Shown here: piece after piece, positions 1-4,620 of the stretch
How the letters are laid out: the number at the start of each line of letters is the position of its first letter
Position numbering within the stretch: position 1 is the stretch's first letter
Assembly: GCA_026981635.1 (NCBI GenBank)
Contig: JALSIF010000046.1
Location: 1-5,206, forward strand
From: a bacterium
Lineage (GTDB): Bacteria; 4484-113; JALSIF01
DNA length: 5,206 bases
Reading direction: 5' to 3'
Notes under the pieces: generated by a model
What the model was told of the DNA's origin: nothing
Seen by the model: the letters and a program-made list of their open reading frames with translations, nothing else
Databases searched by the model: none
Position numbers and translations under genes: made by a program

Positions 1-782
1 TCCCTTTGGTCAATCAGAAGCTGGCCGCAGAATCTCCCTTCCCCCTGCCGGTGGAGCTGCTCAGCCCGGACGAGGTTATCCCCTTGGACGAGCTCAGTTC
101 CACCAAGGCTTCCCGCTTCGCTAGGGAGACCAGACGCAAGCAGGAGGAGCTGGGGGGAGTAAATGAGCTGGCCCACCTGGAGCATGCCGAAGTGGTGGAG
201 GAGCTTTCCCCCAAGCTCAGGCACCTGAAAGAGGCGGAGGATGCCCTGGGAAACCTTTCCCAGGCGGTGGCCCGCCTCAGGGAGGGAGCCAGCCGCCGCC
301 ACCGCCAGGCGCTGGAGGAGATCAGCCAGCGCTTCGGCGAGCTCATCCGCCAGGTTTTCACCGACCGGACCTCAGCCCGGGTGAACCTGCTAGAGCCGGC
401 CTCTCCCCTGGAATCGCCGGTTGAGGTGGAGATTACCCTGCCCGGCAAGGAGCGCTCCACCCTGCGCCAGCTCTCCGGTGGTGAGCGGAGCCTCGCCTTC
501 ATCGCCCTCTTTCTGGCCATCAACCTGGTTCACCCGCTGGGCTTCGTGGTGATGGACGAGGCCGACAGCGCCCTGGACGAGGTGAATGTGGTGCGCTTTG
601 CTTCCCTGGTTAGAAACCTCACCGACCGCCTGCAGGTAATCCTCATCACCCACAACAAGGCCACCATGGAGTTTGCCGACCTCCTGGTGGGAGTGACCGC
701 CGCCAGCGACGGGGCCAGCATGGTGGTGCCGGTAAGCCTGGAGGAGGCCCGCCGCCTGGTGGAGCAGGCGGAGGCCGGCTGA
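1..782 (+). CDS. smc: Chromosome segregation SMC-type ATPase, C-terminal part (5' end outside window)
   Basis: The reading frame is open at the left edge, so this is only the last ~259 residues of a protein that in full-length SMCs is about 1,150-1,200 residues. SMC proteins form ring-shaped ATPase dimers that organise and help segregate the chromosome in the cytoplasm. Numbering from the TTG at 6: a proline-rich stretch (11-28) leads into a charged helical region with the family hallmark GGVNELA (50-56), then the returning coiled coil (about 60-118). The C-terminal ATPase half follows: ABC signature LSGGERSLAF (156-165), Walker B FVVMDEAD (180-187), D-loop SALDE (188-192) and switch histidine in ITHNK (His216). 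The usual glycine-rich FGGG segment is absent; VFTDRTSARVNLL (117-129) stands in its place. Walker B reads DEADSALDE rather than the common DEVDAALDE. It could be a divergent housekeeping SMC or an SMC-like paralog. The ATPase family is certain from the motifs; the exact subfamily is less so. Confidence 0.88.
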   Translation, partial: PLVNQKLAAESPFPLPVELLSPDEVIPLDELSSTKASRFARETRRKQEELGGVNELAHLEHAEVVEELSPKLRHLKEAEDALGNLSQAVARLREGASRRHRQALEEISQRFGELIRQVFTDRTSARVNLLEPASPLESPVEVEITLPGKERSTLRQLSGGERSLAFIALFLAINLVHPLGFVVMDEADSALDEVNVVRFASLVRNLTDRLQVILITHNKATMEFADLLVGVTAASDGASMVVPVSLEEARRLVEQAEAG

Positions 783-811
783 GAGAGCTTTCCTGGGGGT
801 AGAATCAATCC

Positions 812-1117
812 GTGGGCCTGAGCATCCCCGAGAGCGCCTACTCGGTCCTCAGCCGCGCCCTGGTTGAGACCCGCCGGCACATTGACCAGACCGCCCTCCG
901 GGTGGTGGAGAAGAGTGCCCGCGGCGAGCTGGATAGCCTGGTGGTGGACCAGCTGGAGCTTTCCCGCCAGGTCCTCTCCCTGCGCGCCCTGGTGCGGACG
1001 GCAAAGCTCCTTCAGCTTGCTGACAGGGAGATCCTGGACCTGCCCCTCAGGGCCCGCTATGAGATCCGCCGCTTCCCCTCAGAGGGCCGGCGCGGCCTGA
1101 TTGACCTCTACGCCTGA
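812..1117 (+). CDS. Small helical protein of unknown function (101 aa)
   Basis: I do not recognise this protein with confidence. It starts at GTG 812, the only usable start because an in-frame TAG lies at 800-802. The Shine-Dalgarno is poor (GGGGGT at 795-800, about 11 bases upstream). It lies 29 bases after the SMC stop on the same strand, so co-transcription is likely. The sequence is rich in Leu, Arg, Glu and Ala and is predicted to be almost all helix, with no signal peptide or membrane segment. The C-terminal half (TAKLLQLADREILDLPL, about 62-78) faintly resembles the C-terminal helix of flagellar rod proteins such as FlgC (pattern K-x-x-Q-x-A-D...LLDL). This is too weak for a call. Codon use and GC bias look like the neighbouring real genes, which supports coding. 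Its last 39 bases overlap the end of the opposite-strand β-helix gene. Confidence 0.62.
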   Translation: MGLSIPESAYSVLSRALVETRRHIDQTALRVVEKSARGELDSLVVDQLELSRQVLSLRALVRTAKLLQLADREILDLPLRARYEIRRFPSEGRRGLIDLYA

Positions 1118-2419
1118 CTCCTTCTCCCCGGTGGAGAAGGGGAGGGGCGGGGTGTACCACCCTCCATAGGCCCCCATGTCGCTCCTTGAGCCGTCGGGGT
1201 CAAAGATGTTTGGGTCCCCCGCGTCAATCAGGGGAGAATCTGGCCGGAGGTGAAAGTCAAACTCCGAGACGAAGCGGGGGTCAACCGATAGGTTTCCCCC
1301 CTTCCCCGTCTGGTCCTCAATGCCCAGGTATTCCCCCTCCCGGTTGCCATAGACATCGTTGTAGGCGAGGAATACCTGCTTGCTGTTGATCCACACCCCC
1401 ACCCGGGGAGCCACCCACTGGTAGCGGCTGCCGTTGAAGGCCACGATGTTGTTTACCATGTTCAGGGTTGAGGTGGGGTGCCAGGCGGCCACCCCCACAT
1501 TGCCGTGGTAGGCGATGACGTTGTTGTAGAGGTCCAGTCGGCCTCGGTCGGCGGCGATGGCCCCCCAGCCTAGGGTGTGGTGGATGCGATTGCGGCTGGC
1601 AAAGATGTAGGAGCTGCCAAAGGCCCCCAGCCCCTTCCAGTAGCCGCTCACCTCGTTGTCAATCACCACCGCCCGGCTGTCCCAGGTGGTGGCGATGCCC
1701 ACTCCCCGCCCCCTCAGCACCCGGTTGCGGTAGGCGAGGAGGAACCCTCCCCGGTAGAGGGTGATGCCGTCCCAGCCGTTGCGGGTGATCAGGTTGTCGT
1801 GGGCGACGATAAAGGCCCCCTCGCGGCCAAAGATGCCCCCCACCCCCACCACCACCCCCTGGGTGTCCCCTTCGTTGTCGCGGATCACCACCTGGTCAAT
1901 CTCCACCAGGCTCCGCCTCACCACCACCGCCGCATCGGCTGCCCGCCCGTCGGGGTCCCGCTTGCCGCCGGTAATGGTCAGGTTGGTGATCCTCACCCGG
2001 GGAGCATCCTCAATGTAGACCCCATATCCTGCCCCCGTCTCTAGCACCGTCAGCTCCCGGCCCGAGCCTTTCAGGGTTAGGCTCTTTCCCCGGATGACAA
2101 AGCCGGTGGTGGCCTCGGCCCCCTCGCCGGGGTCTAGGCAGTTGGCGCACACCGGATCGTGAAAGCTTTCCACCTCTGCCCGGTAGGTGCCGGGAAGGAG
2201 CTGGATCACCGCCCCGTCGGGTGCCCGCTCAATGGCCACCTCCAGGCTCCGGAAGGGATCGCCCTTGGTACCCGTCCCCACCTTTCCGTCCCCAAGGTCG
2301 TCCACATAGACCACCGGTGGACCCTGCTCCGGGAAGGCTTCCCCCCTGGGGTAGGCCGAAGACAGGGCTGAAAGCCCCACTGCCAGCACTAAGGTCCCAT
2401 AAACAGCGGAGATTCTCAT
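1079..2419 (-). CDS. Secreted right-handed parallel β-helix repeat protein
   Basis: This is a 446-residue exported protein when started at ATG 2419. That start is preferred over an in-frame ATG 18 codons upstream because it has a strong purine-rich ribosome site and places a signal peptide at the very N-terminus: hydrophobic core about 4-20, likely cleavage after Ser-Ser-Ala at 22. After a short linker comes the N-terminal strand typical of pectate-lyase-like or DUF1565 proteins (FRSLEVAIERAPDG..LLPGTY, 56-79). Successive ~22-residue coils follow, each with an N-x-[VI] turn: HDNLITRNG (207), YRNRVLRG (230), IDNEVSG (253), SRNRIHH (275), YNNVIAYHG (298), VNNIVAFNG (322), YNDVYGN (353). The tail DPRFVSEFDFHLRPDSPLIDAG with DMGAYGG (380-420) is the usual C-cap of this family. 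CANC (91-94) is a possible disulphide. The fold suits surface polysaccharide binding or cleavage, but no catalytic set can be identified. The last ~25 residues, past GAYGG, are read through a palindrome and into the converging gene, and may be a random extension. Confidence 0.9.
   Translation of the reverse strand: MRISAVYGTLVLAVGLSALSSAYPRGEAFPEQGPPVVYVDDLGDGKVGTGTKGDPFRSLEVAIERAPDGAVIQLLPGTYRAEVESFHDPVCANCLDPGEGAEATTGFVIRGKSLTLKGSGRELTVLETGAGYGVYIEDAPRVRITNLTITGGKRDPDGRAADAAVVVRRSLVEIDQVVIRDNEGDTQGVVVGVGGIFGREGAFIVAHDNLITRNGWDGITLYRGGFLLAYRNRVLRGRGVGIATTWDSRAVVIDNEVSGYWKGLGAFGSSYIFASRNRIHHTLGWGAIAADRGRLDLYNNVIAYHGNVGVAAWHPTSTLNMVNNIVAFNGSRYQWVAPRVGVWINSKQVFLAYNDVYGNREGEYLGIEDQTGKGGNLSVDPRFVSEFDFHLRPDSPLIDAGDPNIFDPDGSRSDMGAYGGWYTPPLPFSTGEKESGVEVNQAAPAL
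1118..1142. repeat. Hairpin palindrome at the convergent gene junction (possible terminator or dispersed palindromic repeat)
   Basis: CCTTCTCC (1120-1127) pairs perfectly with GGAGAAGG (1133-1140) around a 5-base loop. A G:T and a C:G pair extend the stem to 10 bp. It begins at the base after the stop of the + strand small gene and lies inside the 3' end of the opposite-strand β-helix gene. There is no T-run on either side, so it is not a classic intrinsic terminator. It could still slow or end transcription between the converging genes. C/T-rich and G/A-rich palindromes of this kind are common as dispersed elements in some GC-rich genomes, so it may be a mobile palindromic repeat. No second copy was seen in this window. 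Confidence 0.5.
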
Positions 2420-2422
2420 GCG

Positions 2423-2432
2423 CCCTCCTCCC
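2423..2432 (-). promoter_or_regulatory. Ribosome binding site that decides the β-helix gene start
   Basis: On the minus strand this reads GGGAGGAGGG. Its central GGAGG lies 7 bases upstream of ATG 2419. No comparable site precedes the in-frame ATG at 2473, and starting there would bury the signal peptide behind 18 extra residues. This supports 2419 as the true start. Confidence 0.75.
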
Positions 2433-2466
2433 GCAGAAATCATCGGGGGAATTTTGCCAAAAAGCC

Positions 2467-2495
2467 TTGACAAGCTTCGCAGAGTACTCTAAGAT
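2467..2495 (+). promoter_or_regulatory. σ70-type promoter of the membrane-protein/regulator operon
   Basis: There is a perfect TTGACA -35 box at 2467-2472, a 17-base spacer and a TAAGAT -10 box at 2490-2495 (4 of 6 matches to TATAAT, keeping the key T-A and A-T positions). Transcription would start near 2502, giving a leader of about 23 bases that carries the ribosome site AAGGAGG (2513-2519). The local AT-richness contrasts with the GC-rich surroundings. The -10 box sits between two copies of a palindrome, so the promoter is probably regulated. Confidence 0.75.
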
Positions 2496-2507
2496 TTAGA
2501 GTACTCT
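2481..2507. promoter_or_regulatory. Double-palindrome operator flanking the -10 box
   Basis: The 10-bp perfect palindrome AGAGTACTCT occurs twice, at 2481-2490 and 2498-2507, with centres 17 bp apart. The intervening bases extend the symmetry, so the whole element is a perfect 27-bp inverted repeat with two 12-bp arms (2481-2492 and 2496-2507) around the triplet GAT. The first copy fills the -35/-10 spacer and touches the first base of the -10 box; the second covers the expected transcription start. A protein bound here would block RNA polymerase. The natural candidate is the winged-helix regulator encoded as the third gene of this operon (3736-4062), since such dimers bind short palindromes and often control their own operon. 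The sequence is seen directly; the pairing with that regulator is inferred. Confidence 0.75.
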
Positions 2508-2524
2508 ATCCCAAGGAGGTTGTC

Positions 2525-3106
2525 ATGGTTCAGGAGAGTTCAGGAATCGGCGACCTCACCTACGTGAGGCAGGTGGTGGAGCGGGCTGGCGACCGCTCCG
2601 TCACTCCCCCCGCCTGCATGTACATGTGGGCGGTGATTGTGCTGGCGGGCTTTGCCCTGTTTGACCTTGCGCCCCGCTACGGACTTCTCTACTGGCTGGC
2701 CATGCCGGTGGTGGGGGCGGTGGCCTCCGTCTTCATCGGCAGAAGCTACCGCCGGGCGCTGGGGATAAGGGACCGCCGACTGGGACTGAGGATCGGCTCC
2801 CACTGGTTCACCTTCCTTTTGGGCTACCTGATGCTCTTGGTGCTACCCCTTACCGGCCAGATCACCTGGCCCATCTTCGGGGTGCTGATGATGCTGCTTA
2901 CCTCCCTCTTCTTCCTTACCGCCTCCTTCCACCTTGACCGCCGCTACTTGCCCCTGGGCATCGTTACTGCCCTCATCTACCTGGCCCTGCTTTTCCTGCC
3001 CATCTTCAGCTGGACTCTGATTGGGGCGGTCTTTGCCGCCGGCTTCGTCATGGCAGGCTGGCTGGCCGGCGCCAGCCGCACTTCTGCTCACACTGGGGGG
3101 GAGTAG
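2525..3106 (+). CDS. Six-helix integral membrane protein of unknown function, first of a tandem pair
   Basis: This protein of 193 residues starts at ATG 2525, five bases after an ideal AAGGAGG (2513-2519). It has a short soluble N-terminus with an amphipathic stretch DLTYVRQVVE (10-19), then TPP (27-29), then six likely membrane helices at about 32-49, 53-72, 91-110, 115-135, 141-160 and 162-182. A basic loop lies between helices 2 and 3 (YRRALGIRDRRLGLR, 75-89), and by the positive-inside rule this loop and the N-terminus should be cytoplasmic. The tail is short and polar. No catalytic motif, transporter signature or metal site is apparent, so the function is unknown. It is a clear paralog of the next gene, with which it aligns without gaps for ~162 residues. 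It leads an operon with that paralog and an HTH_34 regulator, which suggests a membrane role (sensor, channel or stress protein) controlled by that regulator. The promoter and double operator lie immediately upstream. Confidence 0.9.
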   Translation: MVQESSGIGDLTYVRQVVERAGDRSVTPPACMYMWAVIVLAGFALFDLAPRYGLLYWLAMPVVGAVASVFIGRSYRRALGIRDRRLGLRIGSHWFTFLLGYLMLLVLPLTGQITWPIFGVLMMLLTSLFFLTASFHLDRRYLPLGIVTALIYLALLFLPIFSWTLIGAVFAAGFVMAGWLAGASRTSAHTGGE

Positions 3107-3145
3107 TAGGGTTGCCAGTCAAACCCCATCCAAGGAGGAACTGAA

Positions 3146-3736
3146 ATGGAACAGAGGACGACAGGTATAAGTGACCTCTCCTACGTGAGGGAGGTGGTTG
3201 AGCAGGTGGAGGATCGTCCCATCACCCCGCCCATCATCTTTTACCTGTGGGCGCTCATTGTCCTTGGCGGCTACCTGGTGGACCACTTCCAGCATTCTCT
3301 CGTTTTCAGCTACTGGACGGTGGTCCCCCTGCTGGGGGCCATCCTCAGTGCCTACCTGGGCAACCGCTACTGGCGGAATCTGGGCATCCAGGCCCGCCGG
3401 CTGGGTCGCCGCTACGGCCTCCACTGGCTGATCTTCTTTGCCGGCTTTGGGCTGCTTCTTCCCGCCGTCAAGGCCGGGCAGATGGACTGGCATGCCTTTG
3501 GCGTGATGGTGATGCTGCTTGTGGCCCTCTTCTACCTGCTTGCCGCCCTCCACTTGGACGGCCGCTTCCTGCTGGTCGGCCTGGTGCTGGTGGGAGCCTA
3601 CCTGACCATGCTCTACTTTCCGGCCGTAAGTGGTGTGGTGCTCATCGGTGCAGTGGTGGGAGCCCTGGTGCTGACCGGGCTGATCATCCAGTTCTCCGGC
3701 TCCTATGCCAGGTCCCTGGCTGGGAGGAGGGAGTGA
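3146..3736 (+). CDS. Six-helix integral membrane protein of unknown function, second of a tandem pair
   Basis: This protein of 196 residues starts at ATG 3146, with AAGGAGG at 3132-3138. It shares the architecture of the preceding protein: soluble N-terminus with DLSYVREVVE (10-19) and ITPP (26-29), then membrane helices at about 31-48, 54-72, 92-109, 115-135, 141-159 and 161-182. The basic loop YWRNLGIQARRLGRR (75-89) sits between helices 2 and 3. By hand count about 73 of the first 162 positions are identical between the two proteins. The strictest conservation is in the N-terminal segment, the LGI..RRLG loop, HW (93-94), FGV (118-120) and HLD (136-138). These shared soluble-face positions are the best clue to a common function, which I cannot name. 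The proteins may form a heteromer or be specialised copies. The gene lies 39 bases after its paralog, and its stop codon overlaps the start of the regulator gene, so the three are probably one transcript. Confidence 0.9.
   Translation: MEQRTTGISDLSYVREVVEQVEDRPITPPIIFYLWALIVLGGYLVDHFQHSLVFSYWTVVPLLGAILSAYLGNRYWRNLGIQARRLGRRYGLHWLIFFAGFGLLLPAVKAGQMDWHAFGVMVMLLVALFYLLAALHLDGRFLLVGLVLVGAYLTMLYFPAVSGVVLIGAVVGALVLTGLIIQFSGSYARSLAGRRE
3722..3731 (+). promoter_or_regulatory. Ribosome binding site of the regulator gene, inside the upstream coding sequence
   Basis: GGGAGGAGGG ends about five bases before ATG 3736 and lies wholly within the last codons of the second membrane protein. With the one-base stop/start overlap (TGATG), it fixes the regulator start and implies translational coupling to the membrane protein. 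Confidence 0.7.
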
Positions 3737-4062
3737 TGGCGGTGCGGGAGGAAGGCTCTCCCCAGAAGATCAACTCCGGTCTGGACCGGCTGCTGGAGCA
3801 CCGCACCCGCCTGGCTGCCCTGGTGCTGCTTACCCACTTTGACGAGCTGAGTTTCGTGCGCCTGCGCGACGACCTGGGGGAGACCGACGGCAACCTGGGC
3901 GCCCACCTGCGGAAGCTGGAGGAGGCCGGCTACATTGATGTGCGCAAGGAGTTTCAGGGGCGAAAGCCCATCACCTGGTACTCCATAACCAACCGGGGCC
4001 GCGAGGCCCTGCGCAAGCACCTTGCCACCCTGGAGCGACTCATCCAGGAGGCCAAGGTCTAG
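3736..4062 (+). CDS. Winged-helix transcriptional regulator, HTH_34 type (MarR/ArsR-like)
   Basis: This 108-residue cytoplasmic DNA-binding protein consists of essentially one winged-helix domain. It matches the HTH_34 family pattern along its length: LDRLLEHRTRLAALVLL (16-32, helix 1), ELSFVRLRDDLGETDGNLGAHLRKLEEAGY (37-66, helix-turn-helix with the hallmark TDGNL..HLRKLE), the wing DVRKEFQGRKPITWYSIT (68-85), and a C-terminal helix GREALRKHLATLERLI (88-103) likely used for dimerisation. No separate ligand domain or cysteine/histidine metal site is visible, so its signal is unknown. Such proteins are often repressors encoded beside membrane proteins. Here it is the third gene of the operon, overlapping the preceding stop by one base. 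Binding to the AGAGTACTCT pair at the operon promoter would give negative autoregulation; this is inferred. Start ATG 3736 is chosen by its ribosome site; the same frame stays open upstream only as an out-of-frame shadow of the membrane gene. Confidence 0.92.
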   Translation: MAVREEGSPQKINSGLDRLLEHRTRLAALVLLTHFDELSFVRLRDDLGETDGNLGAHLRKLEEAGYIDVRKEFQGRKPITWYSITNRGREALRKHLATLERLIQEAKV

Positions 4063-4075
4063 CCTCTTTCCAATG

Positions 4076-4118
4076 AAAAGCGGGGGAGGGCTGGTTCAGC
4101 TCTCCCCCGCCTGCTTTT
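4076..4118. terminator. Bidirectional intrinsic terminator between converging operons
   Basis: A 14-bp stem (4080-4093 with 4097-4110, including one G:T pair) closes a 3-base loop. Its outer 9 bp, GCGGGGGAG/CTCCCCCGC, are perfect. On the + strand the stem is followed by CTGCTTTT (4111-4118). On the - strand it is followed directly by TTTT (complement of AAAA at 4076-4079). It therefore fits as the terminator of both the membrane-protein/regulator operon and the thiolase-dinB pair. The stop codon of the DinB gene (4096-4098) lies in the hairpin, at the loop edge. Confidence 0.85.
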
Positions 4119-4605
4119 CGGGGCGAGGGAAGCCGTAAAGCTCCAGGGTCCCCATCTCCTCACCCAGTTGCTTCAGGTAGTGGAAGAGCTGGTGGCGGTG
4201 GCTTGACATGTGCTCAAAGCCAAACAGCAGCAGTTCTCCGATGCGCTGGCGGCCAAAGATGGGATGGTCCACCTGCCGGTCAAACTTCTCCTCGGGAATC
4301 TCCTCAAGCACCCTGAGGTTTTCCTCCGCCACCTGGCGAAGCTTCTTTATCGCCTCCCCCGGGGTCATCCATCCCTCCTCTGCCCGGGGCATCCGCCTCA
4401 CCTCTTCCTCACTGGGGGGAGGTGTCTTGACGAAGCGGGTGGGGAAGTTCATGCTCTCCACCAGGTGGTTTAGTAGCTGGCCCAGCTTCATAGTGGTGGG
4501 GCAGGGGGTCCAGTCAAGCTTTTCCTCGGGCACCCTTTTGAAGAGTTCCTCCAGGCCGAAGGTGTAGCGGCGGTAGAGCCTGGTTAGATAGTCCTTGATC
4601 TGCAT
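4096..4605 (-). CDS. DinB-family (four-helix bundle, metal-binding) protein
   Basis: This 169-residue soluble protein starts at ATG 4605, five bases after AAGGAGG (complement of 4611-4617). DinB/YfiT-like proteins fold as a four-helix bundle with a three-histidine metal site. Many act as thiol-dependent transferases (bacillithiol or mycothiol type) or are of unknown function. The triad is visible: His47 in QLLNHLVES, then His132 and His136 in EHMSSHRHQLFHYL, where HxxxHRxQ is the family signature. Other typical features are the N-terminal helix with RVPEEKLDWTP (24-34) and the PGEAIKKLRQVAEENLRVLEEIPEEKFD region (82-109). The length is normal for the family. It lies 15 bases downstream of the thiolase stop, so the two are probably co-transcribed. 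Its last codons form half of the shared terminator hairpin. The substrate cannot be deduced. Despite the name, there is no evidence of DNA-damage control here. Confidence 0.88.
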   Translation of the reverse strand: MQIKDYLTRLYRRYTFGLEELFKRVPEEKLDWTPCPTTMKLGQLLNHLVESMNFPTRFVKTPPPSEEEVRRMPRAEEGWMTPGEAIKKLRQVAEENLRVLEEIPEEKFDRQVDHPIFGRQRIGELLLFGFEHMSSHRHQLFHYLKQLGEEMGTLELYGFPRPEKQAGES

Positions 4606-4620
4606 CCCGTCCTCCTTGCC

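Noticed and set aside
14-523. 169-residue minus-strand frame opposite the SMC gene
   Set aside because: It is Ser/Arg-rich and antisense to conserved SMC motifs, as expected for a shadow frame in GC-rich DNA.
1577-2044. 155-residue + strand frame opposite the β-helix gene
   Set aside because: Its composition is dominated by Pro, His, Ala and Val with no recognisable motif. It is the antisense of clear β-helix coils.
2420-2473. Upstream ATG at 2473 as start of the β-helix protein
   Set aside because: It has no ribosome site and would hide the signal peptide behind 18 residues. The ATG at 2419 has both a strong site and a correct export signal.
2481-2507. The repeated AGAGTACTCT as a CRISPR-like or recombination repeat
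   Set aside because: There are only two 10-bp copies with a 7-base gap, and they lie within a promoter. The operator explanation fits far better.
3247-3735. Long + strand frame running upstream of the regulator start, which would give a 271-residue protein
   Set aside because: The upstream part overlaps the second membrane protein in another frame and has Gly/Pro/Arg-rich low-complexity composition typical of a GC-rich shadow frame. The HTH_34 domain and a good ribosome site place the start at 3736.
4096-4605. DinB-family protein as DNA polymerase IV or as an SOS-controlled gene
   Set aside because: The protein has the three-histidine four-helix-bundle pattern, not a Y-family polymerase. 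No LexA-type box was seen, and it appears to be co-transcribed with the thiolase.
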